From: Thiomargarita sp.
GTDB taxonomy: Bacteria; Pseudomonadota; Gammaproteobacteria; Beggiatoales; Beggiatoaceae
Direction of reading: 5' to 3'
NCBI GenBank assembly: GCA_030635005.1
Contig: DAOVZS010000022.1
Location: 1 to 17,614 of the forward strand
Length of the DNA stretch: 17,614 nucleotides
Position 1 is the first letter of the stretch; the number at the start of each line of letters is the position of its first letter. Positions 6,801 to 13,621 of this stretch are shown piece after piece. Position numbers and translations under genes: made by a program. Under the pieces are notes generated by a model, which did no database searches, had not been told where the DNA came from, and worked only from the letters and a program-made list of their open reading frames with translations.

Positions 6801-9221
6801 GGCTGATGCTAACACAATATCAGATAATCGTTCCATTTCCTCAAAATGACCATTTAAATACGTTGTTTCTGTCGATTCTACATAAAGCGCTAAGGAAAGA
6901 TGATATTCTGTGTGCCAACTTTTTTGTTCTAATAAAGCTATCCCCATTTCTAAATAATTGGAAGTCGCCTGATAAGCAGCTGACGCTTTTGCCTTGATAC
7001 CCGCTTTAAGATTTAAAGCAGCCAGTTTGTGACGTTCTGCAGTTTGAGTAATTAATTCACTGCCCATATTTAATTGTCCCACCAAATCAAATATTTTTTC
7101 TTCTTGATCCTCTTTACTGAGCATTAAACGTCCAATATGTAAATGAAGGGCTTGTTTTTGATAATCATCAATCAGCGCATATGCGGCTTGTTGAACCCGA
7201 TCATGTAAGAATTGAAAATTGAGAATGGATAATTGAGAATGTAATATATCATCACCCAGAATTTCAAATTGTGACGTTGGGACAATAAATCCTTCCATCA
7301 TCACGGGCATGAGTTCTCGAAACGTTGTAGAAGCTTCTTTATTATAAATAGCAGATAAAATGTTTAAATCAAAACAATTACCCACACATGCTGCCAGACA
7401 TAACAAGTGTTGTGTTGAATTGGGTAATTTCTTCAGATTGCTAATCAATAAATCTACGACATTATCTGTGAAATTCAGGGCTTCTATTTTCTCAATATCC
7501 CAGTGCCATTCTTTATCTGTTTTCAATAAATTTTCATCATATAAGGTATGAAGAAATTGATTGACAAAAAAGGGATTACCTTCTGTTTTACGCATCACCA
7601 ATTTAGTTAAAGATCGCACCTTCTTTAAATCTTGATGTAAACTATCTGCAATCAATTGATTAATATGCTCAAATCCCAAAGGTTTTAAATTCAGAATAGC
7701 CTGCTTATCATGACGAATAATATCCAGTGTGATCATCAAAGGATGACTGGGGCTCACTTCATTATTCCGATAAGCCCCCATAAAAAAGAGATAACCAATC
7801 TCTTTATCCATCATCAATAATTCTAATAATTTGAGCGTGGCTGAGTCTGCCCACTGTAAATCATCTAAAAAAATGACCAGTGGATGTGCAGGTTGGCAGA
7901 AAACTTGTATGAATTTTTTAAAAATTAAATTAAAACGGTTTTGAGAACCTGTTGCGCCTAATTCTGCCACAGCAGTTTGAGCGCCAATAATCAATTCAAC
8001 ATCTGGAATCACGTCAATAATCACTTGTCCATTAGTACCAAGAGGGACTAATAATTTTTCTTTCCAAATCTGCAAATTTTCTTTACTTTCTGTTAATAGC
8101 TGTTGTACTAATTCTCCCAAAGCGTTGACAAGCGCACTATAAGGAATATTTCGTTGAAATTGCTCAAATTTTCCTGCAATAAAATAACCTTGTTTTGCTG
8201 TTAAAGATTTATAAATTTCCTTAATCAACATGGATTTACCAATCCCAGAATAACCCGCCACTAACATTAATTGGGATTGTCCTTTTGAAACCTGCTCAAA
8301 AGCGGTGACTAATTTCTCAATTTCTGCCTTTCTACCATATAATTTTTGAGGAATTTCTAAGTTATCATAAATATCTTGACTGCCCAAAGGAAATGGCTCA
8401 ATTTTTCCATGTTTTTTGATCTGTATCAAACATTCTTCTAAATCAGCCTTAATGCCCAACGCATTCTGATAACGGGCTTCCACCATTTTTTCTAACAATT
8501 TCATGATAATCTTAGAAATCATGGGGGGGATATTAGGATCACGTTCCATCGGAGAGAGGGGAGATTTTGCAATATGACAATGGACTAATTCCATTGTATC
8601 CGTCATTTCAAACGGCAAATGGTGTGTAAATAATTCATACAGTGTCACCCCCAAAGAGTAAAAATCAGTCCGATAATCTAATGCACGGTTCATTCGTCCA
8701 CTTTGTTCAGGCGAGATATAAGCCAATGTGCCTTCTAATACATTGGGATGTGTCAATTTTAACGTTTCTCGTGAAAATTGGGTTGAAATTCCAAAATCAA
8801 TAATTTTGAGTATTCCAGATGTGGGATTCCAAACAATATTATCAGGGTTAATATCTTTATGAATAATATGTTGTTGGTGAATCTGAGCTAAAATATCTGT
8901 GATTTGAATGGACAGTGTGAGCAATTGTTCTAAGGTGAATGTATGTTGTAGCAACCAGTTTGCTAAGGATTTCCCCCCAAAATCTTCCAAACAAATCATC
9001 AAGGTATTTTTATATTTTTCAAGACTGTATGCGTTAATTACACCGGGAATCTTGTTTAAATACTGAAGAATATTATATTCTTGTCTATAACATGTGAGTT
9101 CCTCAGGGCTAGGATAGTCTGTTTTTAAGACTTTAAGAATAACAGATTGTTTATCCTGATGACGTCGCTCTCGATAAATGATTGAGTGCGCGCCTTCATA
9201 AATACGGTGATGATTCATCAT
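3858..9221 (-). CDS. Giant Ser/Thr protein kinase-AAA ATPase-GAF-histidine kinase
   Basis: About 1787 residues from the chosen start. Domains: Ser/Thr kinase (about 5-275) with glycine loop YEGAHSIIY, a VAIK-type lysine near 30, HKD at 121-123 (Lys replaces the HRD Arg), DFG at 142-144 and SPEQ; an AAA/STAND-type ATPase (about 295-600) with Walker A GYSGIGKS at 323-330 and Walker B VIFLDD near 450; a long helical TPR-like region (about 650-1270); a GAF domain (about 1290-1440); HisKA with its His near 1483 (TMSHELRTPLNG); HATPase (NLLGNAVKF, DSGVG, GTGLGL); and a helical tail (GDVRAV...). This order matches the multifunctional Ser/Thr-His kinases of cyanobacteria and giant sulfur bacteria. 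There is no receiver, so phosphate must pass to another protein, plausibly the downstream hybrids. An in-frame ATG at 9290 exists, but the protein family begins near the MMNHHRIYEGA segment, so 9221 (or 9218) is preferred. No clear Shine-Dalgarno precedes it. First gene of the operon. Confidence 0.93.
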   Translation of the reverse strand: MMNHHRIYEGAHSIIYRERRHQDKQSVILKVLKTDYPSPEELTCYRQEYNILQYLNKIPGVINAYSLEKYKNTLMICLEDFGGKSLANWLLQHTFTLEQLLTLSIQITDILAQIHQQHIIHKDINPDNIVWNPTSGILKIIDFGISTQFSRETLKLTHPNVLEGTLAYISPEQSGRMNRALDYRTDFYSLGVTLYELFTHHLPFEMTDTMELVHCHIAKSPLSPMERDPNIPPMISKIIMKLLEKMVEARYQNALGIKADLEECLIQIKKHGKIEPFPLGSQDIYDNLEIPQKLYGRKAEIEKLVTAFEQVSKGQSQLMLVAGYSGIGKSMLIKEIYKSLTAKQGYFIAGKFEQFQRNIPYSALVNALGELVQQLLTESKENLQIWKEKLLVPLGTNGQVIIDVIPDVELIIGAQTAVAELGATGSQNRFNLIFKKFIQVFCQPAHPLVIFLDDLQWADSATLKLLELLMMDKEIGYLFFMGAYRNNEVSPSHPLMITLDIIRHDKQAILNLKPLGFEHINQLIADSLHQDLKKVRSLTKLVMRKTEGNPFFVNQFLHTLYDENLLKTDKEWHWDIEKIEALNFTDNVVDLLISNLKKLPNSTQHLLCLAACVGNCFDLNILSAIYNKEASTTFRELMPVMMEGFIVPTSQFEILGDDILHSQLSILNFQFLHDRVQQAAYALIDDYQKQALHLHIGRLMLSKEDQEEKIFDLVGQLNMGSELITQTAERHKLAALNLKAGIKAKASAAYQATSNYLEMGIALLEQKSWHTEYHLSLALYVESTETTYLNGHFEEMERLSDIVLASAHSILDTIKVYEVKINAYIAQKKLLKALQTAISVLQKLGVKFPKKPNKIHILLSLLKTKLVLMGKPIDSLSDLPKMTEPYKLAAMRIMSRIMPASYTTFPALMPLMTFKQIQLSITLGNAPGSAFAYANYGMIQCSMLGNIEVGCQFGNVAVHTANKLNSKEFKESTFVLVNTLIKHWNAHIKDSLKPLLETYQSGLDNGNIEFAAYAANAYCLDSFYTGKELSELERDFSLYSTAITQLKQTMPAKINRVLWQCVLNLIKPTQNPCFLAGKAYDETENLSKQATDQVTSYPLYLNKLILCYLFEDYTQAIKNSDHAKAYLDRVVGTILVPIFYFYDSLSRLAVFHESLKGEQQRILKIVAQNQKKMKKWAYYAPMNYLHKFYLVAAERARVLSQDKAAREYYDEAIALAIKNEYLNEEALAYELAGKFYLERGFKRLAEQSLRNAHYAYSRWGAGAKIKDLEKRYPHIKTPVVQTSASSLDLSSVLKASQAMAGEFELKGLLEKLMTIVLENAGAERGFLILETEGEWVIEGAIDKDNITVLQGIALTQLVPTTVINYVIRAQKSLVLQDSSKKGQFIRDPYIIKNHIKSALCTPLITQGELMGILYLENNLTTGAFTSDSVEVLHLLSSQMAISIKNSQTLESEVLERTQELSKARDAAESANRAKSIFLATMSHELRTPLNGILGYAQILNMDTSLNTEQKEGINIIKQSGEHLLLLINDVLDLAKIEAGKIDIYKSNFHLQAFLKSINEIIRIRAAEKNIYLKCQALEKLPSCVYGDEKRLRQVLINLLGNAVKFTDEGGVTFTVTLLSKRLSFKIEDSGVGINPKELEEIFHPFQQVGDQTRQTEGTGLGLAICRKLLNLMDSQLHVSSKIGEGSTFWFEVDLPEVTEWVEEERILPQVIDNTIQEKLVAPPVENLLILYDLAMGGDVRAVEKQVTLLDDSSQKFSAFVTIMQQFISNLQMDDMCDWLEGVLKNEQ

Positions 9222-9266
9222 AGTAATGTTATATTGAATAGGGGGAGGTAATAAAAACGTGCCTTC

Positions 9267-9295
9267 ATAGTAAAGGAAATAGCACAGCATTACAA
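9267..9295 (-). promoter_or_regulatory. Candidate sigma70 promoter for the kinase operon
   Basis: On the minus strand TTGTAA (9290-9295) is followed after exactly 17 bp by TACTAT (9267-9272). Each hexamer matches 4 of 6 consensus positions. Transcription would start near 9260, downstream of the ATG at 9290 but upstream of the one at 9221, which agrees with the later start for the giant kinase. The match is moderate in AT-rich DNA, so this is a prediction only. Confidence 0.35.
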
Positions 9296-9312
9296 GTTAA
9301 GAGACTACATTT

Positions 9313-10125
9313 ATGAAAAAATATGTTTGCATTTGTTTGATAGTCTTATCTAACATTTCTATCTGTTTGGCAGAAACCGAACACTGTTTGCGGTGTCATC
9401 GCATGGAAACCTTAGCATATCGTGATATAAATACCCATCAAATTGTGCATTTATATGTTAATCCAAAAGCGTATCAACACTCTAATCATAAAAAATTGGA
9501 ATGTACACACTGTCATACAGCTGATTATACGCCTTATCCACATCCTAATAGTGTGAAACAAGAAAATTTGTATTGTTTAGAGTGTCATCAAGATAATATC
9601 CTTTTTAATTTTCCTGATATTGAGTCTCAATTTAAAAAGAGTGTACATGCTCACAAATTAAATTGTTTCTCATGTCATGATCCGCATCAATTTAAAGTAT
9701 CACGTGTGGGCGATGATCTGGGTAAAATCGTGTTTAATGACAATAAAATATGTGTTAAATGTCATGCTTCTCCCAATCATCAATGGTTGCCTAATCCCTT
9801 ATTACATTGGCGTTCAGTTAGGTGTATAGATTGTCATCAAACACATGAGATTTTACCTGCAAAAAACAGTAAAATAGCGTGTATTGCCTGTCATAGTAAA
9901 AATGCTACTTTGCTTTCTCGTCTCTATCAATATCGTACTCAAGAAGAAGTACACACAAAGGGCTGGTTTAATAAGGCAATTTTTAACCAATCTTATATTA
10001 TTGGATTGACACGCAATGAGACAATTGATCGGGGAAGTGTGATAGTGTTATTGCTCACCATTATGGGTTTATGTATACATGCCTTAGGGCGTTTTTTAAC
10101 ACGAGGGAAAAAAAGATTAAAATGA
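9313..10125 (+). CDS. Membrane-anchored heptaheme c-type cytochrome
   Basis: A 270-residue exported protein. The N-terminus is a Sec signal peptide with likely cleavage after CLA (residue 20). Seven CXXCH haem c sites lie at 25-29, 64-68, 88-92, 118-122, 147-151, 171-175 and 190-194. Many additional histidines (for example HSNHKK, PHP, SVHAHK, DPHQF) can serve as distal ligands, so most haems are probably bis-His and of low potential. A hydrophobic segment (about 242-260), followed by RGKKRLK, anchors the C-terminus in the inner membrane and leaves the haem domain in the periplasm. It fits the broad cytochrome c3/multihaem electron-transfer group, probably moving electrons between a membrane quinone or cytochrome b partner and a periplasmic redox enzyme. 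No partner is encoded nearby, so donor and acceptor are unknown. An AAGAGA stretch lies about 10 nt before the ATG. Its stop overlaps the purK ATG by 4 bp. Confidence 0.88.
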   Translation: MKKYVCICLIVLSNISICLAETEHCLRCHRMETLAYRDINTHQIVHLYVNPKAYQHSNHKKLECTHCHTADYTPYPHPNSVKQENLYCLECHQDNILFNFPDIESQFKKSVHAHKLNCFSCHDPHQFKVSRVGDDLGKIVFNDNKICVKCHASPNHQWLPNPLLHWRSVRCIDCHQTHEILPAKNSKIACIACHSKNATLLSRLYQYRTQEEVHTKGWFNKAIFNQSYIIGLTRNETIDRGSVIVLLLTIMGLCIHALGRFLTRGKKRLK

Positions 10126-11273
10126 CTCAAGATAGTTTTCCTTATCCTATTAAACGAATAGGTATTATTGGCGGGGGGCAGTTAGGTAAAATGTCTGCTC
10201 AAGCTGCAAAACAAATGGGATTTCATGTGGCTATATTAGATCCCACTCCAGAATGCCCTGCTGCTCATATCGCTGATATTCATATCATTGGAGATTTGTA
10301 TGATGCTGATCAAATTAGAGCACTGGCTGATGTCAGCGATGTCTTAACGTATGAAATTGAACATATTGATACAAAAACACTGCATAGCTTGTATGACGAA
10401 GGCTATCCTATTTATCCCGCTCCCCGTGTACTGGAAATTATTCAAGATAAATTAAAGCAAAAACAATATCTTGCCAAACATGGTGTTCCTGTGCCCCGTT
10501 TTGAAGAGGGGCAAACGTTAACAAATAAACTGTCTTTTCCTATTGTACAAAAAGTGCGTAAAGGCGGATATGATGGCAAAGGCGTCGTGATTTTAAAAAG
10601 CCCTGCTGATTTAGTCAATGCACTACACAGCCCTTTCATGCTTGAAGAAATGGTTGATTTTACAAAAGAATTAGCCATTATCATTGCACGAACATCTACA
10701 GGTGAGATGACTTATTATCCTGTGGTTGAAATGATGTTTGATGACAAGACTAATATTTGTGATATCGTCGCTGCTCCAGCTCAAATTGATGACACACTCA
10801 TGAAAAAAGCACGTGATATAGCATTACATGCAATTAAAGTGCTGGATGGCGTGGGTGTATTTGGAGTAGAGATGTTTTTGACACGCGATGGGCAAATATT
10901 GGTGAACGAAATTGCCCCCCGCCCTCATAATTCGGGACATTACACAATAGAAGCGTGTATCACCAGTCAATTTGAACAATTGATTCGTATCATTAGTGGA
11001 TTGCCCTTAGGCAAAACAGATCTCTTGAAACCCGCCGCAATGCTGAATTTATTAGGAGAGGCAAATTATAATGGCTCTCCCATTATTGAAGGTTTACATC
11101 AAGCATTATCGATACCAGGATTATCTTTTCATTTTTATGATAAGGCAGTCACAAAACCATTTCGAAAAATGGGACATATCACTATTTTAGACGAAAATGT
11201 AGACAAGGCGCTTCATAATATTCAAAAAGTGAAAAATGTCTTAAAAATTAAAGGCACTGTTTCTATGTTATAA
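10122..11273 (+). CDS. purK: N5-carboxyaminoimidazole ribonucleotide synthase (PurK)
   Basis: A 383-residue ATP-grasp enzyme. It converts aminoimidazole ribonucleotide, bicarbonate and ATP to N5-CAIR in purine synthesis; PurE then rearranges the product, but no purE is in this window. Family marks are the N-terminal nucleotide-binding motif IGIIGGGQLGKM (13-24), LTYEIEHID (75-83), the flexible ATP-grasp loop RKGGYDGKG (146-154), LEEMVDF, and the metal-binding NEIAPRPHNSGHYT near 260-275. Length is normal for the family. A longer in-frame start at 10071 lies inside the cytochrome gene and adds residues that do not belong to PurK. The ATG at 10122, overlapping the cytochrome stop as ATGA, matches the family N-terminus. 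Translation is probably coupled to the cytochrome gene, an unusual pairing of functions. Confidence 0.95.
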   Translation: MTQDSFPYPIKRIGIIGGGQLGKMSAQAAKQMGFHVAILDPTPECPAAHIADIHIIGDLYDADQIRALADVSDVLTYEIEHIDTKTLHSLYDEGYPIYPAPRVLEIIQDKLKQKQYLAKHGVPVPRFEEGQTLTNKLSFPIVQKVRKGGYDGKGVVILKSPADLVNALHSPFMLEEMVDFTKELAIIIARTSTGEMTYYPVVEMMFDDKTNICDIVAAPAQIDDTLMKKARDIALHAIKVLDGVGVFGVEMFLTRDGQILVNEIAPRPHNSGHYTIEACITSQFEQLIRIISGLPLGKTDLLKPAAMLNLLGEANYNGSPIIEGLHQALSIPGLSFHFYDKAVTKPFRKMGHITILDENVDKALHNIQKVKNVLKIKGTVSML

Positions 11274-11305
11274 TAAATATTATTTTCAATCACAAGGAAG
11301 CAATA

Positions 11306-12391
11306 ATGACCAATGTGACACGCCCGTTTAATTTCAGTGCAGGCCCCGCCATGTTGCCAAAACCAGTCTTAGAACAAGCACTGGCTGAAATGATAAATTG
11401 GCATAGCAGCGGTATGGCTGTAATGGAAATGAGCCATCGTAGTCCAGAATTTAAATTAATTGCTGAGCAAGCCCAAAGAAATTTGCGAGATGTATTAGCA
11501 ATTCCCGACAATTATAAAGTCCTTTTTTTGCAAGGCGGTGCCTCTACTCAATTTTCGATGATCCCCATGAATTTATTGCGGGGTAGCAAGGAGGCAGATT
11601 ATTTTAATACGGGAATGTGGTCTAAAAAAGCGATTGCAGAAGCAAAACGATATTGCAAAGTCAATATACCTGTAGATTCTACGGATAATAAATTTACAAC
11701 AGTCGCAGAAATAGACAATTTAAATCCAAATGCAGCTTATGTTCACTATACACCCAATGAAACGATCCATGGTTTAGAATTTCATAATATTCCAGAAGTC
11801 GGTGATGTCCCCTTAGTTGCTGATATGTCATCAACCCTTTTATCACGTCCTATAGATATTTCAAAATATGGCTTGATTTATGCGGGGGCTCAAAAAAATA
11901 TTGGATCCGCTGGCTTGACGCTTGTGATTATACGTGAAGATTTAGTAGGACATGCAATGCCCAACACCCCAACAATGTTGAATTATAAGACGCATGTTGA
12001 TAGTGATTCAATGTATAATACGCCCCCCACGTATTCTTGGTATATTGCAGGACTCGTATTTAAATGGATTAAAAATACGGGAGGATTGATAGAAATGGGA
12101 AAACGCAATAAACGTAAAGCTGACATATTGTATGCAACTATTGATAATTCTGAATTTTATAATAATCCTGTTGCACCCGCCTATCGTTCTTGGATGAATG
12201 TACCCTTTATTTTAAAAAATCCTGAACTAGATAAAATATTTTTAACAGAAGCGAAAGAGGCTTCTTTACTCACATTATCAGGACATCGCTCAATCGGTGG
12301 AATGCGTGCGAGTATTTATAATGCGATGCCAGAAGAAGGGGTACAGGCATTAATTGATTTTATGATTGATTTTGAAAAACGGAAGGGATAA
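11306..12391 (+). CDS. serC: Phosphoserine aminotransferase (SerC)
   Basis: A 361-residue class V PLP aminotransferase. It converts 3-phosphohydroxypyruvate plus glutamate to O-phosphoserine, the second step of serine synthesis; the same enzyme type acts in PLP synthesis. Diagnostic segments: FNFSAGPAMLPKPVLEQA at the N-terminus, GMAVMEMSHRSPEF (37-49), LQGGASTQFSMIPMNL (75-90), the PLP lysine K197 in YAGAQKNIGSAG, and SGHRSIGGMRASIYNA near the C-terminus. Length matches the E. coli enzyme (362). An AAGGA Shine-Dalgarno stands about 9 nt before the ATG. It lies 32 bp after purK. Its TAA shares one base with the serA ATG (TAATG), consistent with co-translation of two enzymes of one pathway. 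Confidence 0.97.
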   Translation: MTNVTRPFNFSAGPAMLPKPVLEQALAEMINWHSSGMAVMEMSHRSPEFKLIAEQAQRNLRDVLAIPDNYKVLFLQGGASTQFSMIPMNLLRGSKEADYFNTGMWSKKAIAEAKRYCKVNIPVDSTDNKFTTVAEIDNLNPNAAYVHYTPNETIHGLEFHNIPEVGDVPLVADMSSTLLSRPIDISKYGLIYAGAQKNIGSAGLTLVIIREDLVGHAMPNTPTMLNYKTHVDSDSMYNTPPTYSWYIAGLVFKWIKNTGGLIEMGKRNKRKADILYATIDNSEFYNNPVAPAYRSWMNVPFILKNPELDKIFLTEAKEASLLTLSGHRSIGGMRASIYNAMPEEGVQALIDFMIDFEKRKG

Positions 12392-13554
12392 TGTATAAAG
12401 TACTGACTTTAAATAATATTTCAGTGAAAGGTTTGGAGCGTTTACCGCGTGAGCATTATGAGGTTGCCTCTGAAATTCAACATCCAGATGCGGTGTTATT
12501 ACGTTCATTTAAAATGCATGAATGGGAAATACCAGATACCTTAAAAGCCATTGGACGTGCGGGTGCGGGTGTCAATAATATTCCTGTAGACAAAATGACA
12601 GCCCGTGGTATTCCTGTCTTTAATGCCCCCGGTGCTAATGCGAACGCTGTCAAAGAATTGGTGTTAGGCTGTATGTTATCCAGTGCGCGCAATCTTTTTC
12701 CTGCTTGGGATTATGTTCGTAATTTGCAAGGCACAGATGCAGAAATTGCAAAAAAAGTAGAAGCGGGAAAAAAACAATTTGTAGGCTTTGAAATTGCACA
12801 ACATACTTTAGGCGTGATTGGCTTAGGTGCGATTGGCGTACAAGTCGCTAATGCTGCACATTCCCTAGGCATGCGTGTTATCGGTTATGATCCCCATATC
12901 ACCGTGAAAAATGCTTGGCAATTATCTGCAGATGTGACACAAGCTTTGAGTGTTGAAGATATGTTGTCACAAGTTGATTTTTTGAGTGTGCATGTGCCTT
13001 TATTAGAGGTTACCCGTAATCTGATTAATACAGAACGTTTACAAAAAGCACGTGATGGATTAATCATTTTTAATTTTTCTCGTAATGGGATTATTGATGA
13101 TATTGCAGTATGTGAAGCCATCAAATCGGGAAAAGTTCAGGGATATATGTGTGATTTCCCCACGAATTTATTGATTAATCATGAACGTGTCATTAGTTTG
13201 CCACATCTGGGCGCTTCTACCCAAGAAGCTGAAGATTCATGTGCGGTGATGGTTGCAAATCAGGTGCGTGATTATTTAGAACAAGGAACAGTCTGCAATT
13301 CAGTCAACTTTCCTGATATGTCTATGCCTTCTAATGCAGGGCATCGTTTAATGGTCGCACATTCAAATGTACCACACATGATTGAACATATCTCTTCAAG
13401 CATTGCGAATGCTAATCTGAATATCTTAGATATGTTGAATCGTTCACGTAACGATATTGCATGTACTTTGGTTGATGTGAATAATCCCATACCTCAAAGC
13501 GTTTTAGATAATCTACAAGTCACAAAAGATGTCTTAATGGTACGTATTTTATAG
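12391..13554 (+). CDS. serA: D-3-phosphoglycerate dehydrogenase, short ACT-containing type (SerA)
   Basis: A 387-residue NAD-dependent D-2-hydroxyacid dehydrogenase for the first step of serine synthesis (3-phosphoglycerate to 3-phosphohydroxypyruvate). Visible features: GRAGAGVNNIPVDKM (55-69), the NAD-binding GVIGLGAIG (141-149) with the acidic YDP at its end, catalytic R231 in NFSRNGIID, D255 in CDFP, and H272 in LPHLGAST. A C-terminal ACT domain (about 318-387) suggests serine or other amino-acid feedback. The position five residues after D255, where E. coli SerA has catalytic Glu269, is Leu260, and the loop before the histidine is shorter (see findings). Adjacency to serC makes 3-phosphoglycerate the likely substrate. 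The overlap TAATG with serC fixes the start. Confidence 0.92.
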   Translation: MYKVLTLNNISVKGLERLPREHYEVASEIQHPDAVLLRSFKMHEWEIPDTLKAIGRAGAGVNNIPVDKMTARGIPVFNAPGANANAVKELVLGCMLSSARNLFPAWDYVRNLQGTDAEIAKKVEAGKKQFVGFEIAQHTLGVIGLGAIGVQVANAAHSLGMRVIGYDPHITVKNAWQLSADVTQALSVEDMLSQVDFLSVHVPLLEVTRNLINTERLQKARDGLIIFNFSRNGIIDDIAVCEAIKSGKVQGYMCDFPTNLLINHERVISLPHLGASTQEAEDSCAVMVANQVRDYLEQGTVCNSVNFPDMSMPSNAGHRLMVAHSNVPHMIEHISSSIANANLNILDMLNRSRNDIACTLVDVNNPIPQSVLDNLQVTKDVLMVRIL

Positions 13555-13567
13555 AATCACATGCTTA

Positions 13568-13591
13568 TTCCCTACCTGTTTGGGTAGGGAA
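13568..13591 (+). terminator. Hairpin after serA, possible weak terminator
   Basis: A perfect 9-bp inverted repeat, ttccctacc (13568-13576) and ggtagggaa (13583-13591), encloses a 6-nt loop 13 bp after the serA stop. The stem is more GC-rich than its surroundings. The sequence after it on the plus strand is A-rich (aaatgaaac), not a T run, so this is not a textbook intrinsic terminator. It could attenuate readthrough from the serC-serA operon into the FimX-like gene or protect the mRNA 3' end. Confidence 0.4.
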
Positions 13592-13621
13592 AATGAAACA
13601 TCACCGTATAGGCACACATCC

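Noticed and set aside
10071..10121. Upstream in-frame ATG giving PurK 17 extra residues
   Set aside because: It lies inside the cytochrome gene, and the extra residues do not resemble PurK. The ATG at 10122, with the ATGA overlap, matches the family start.
13580..13621. TTG start extending the FimX-like protein by 14 residues
   Set aside because: It sits within the 13568-13591 hairpin and lacks an RBS. The receiver-like domain begins right after the ATG at 13622.
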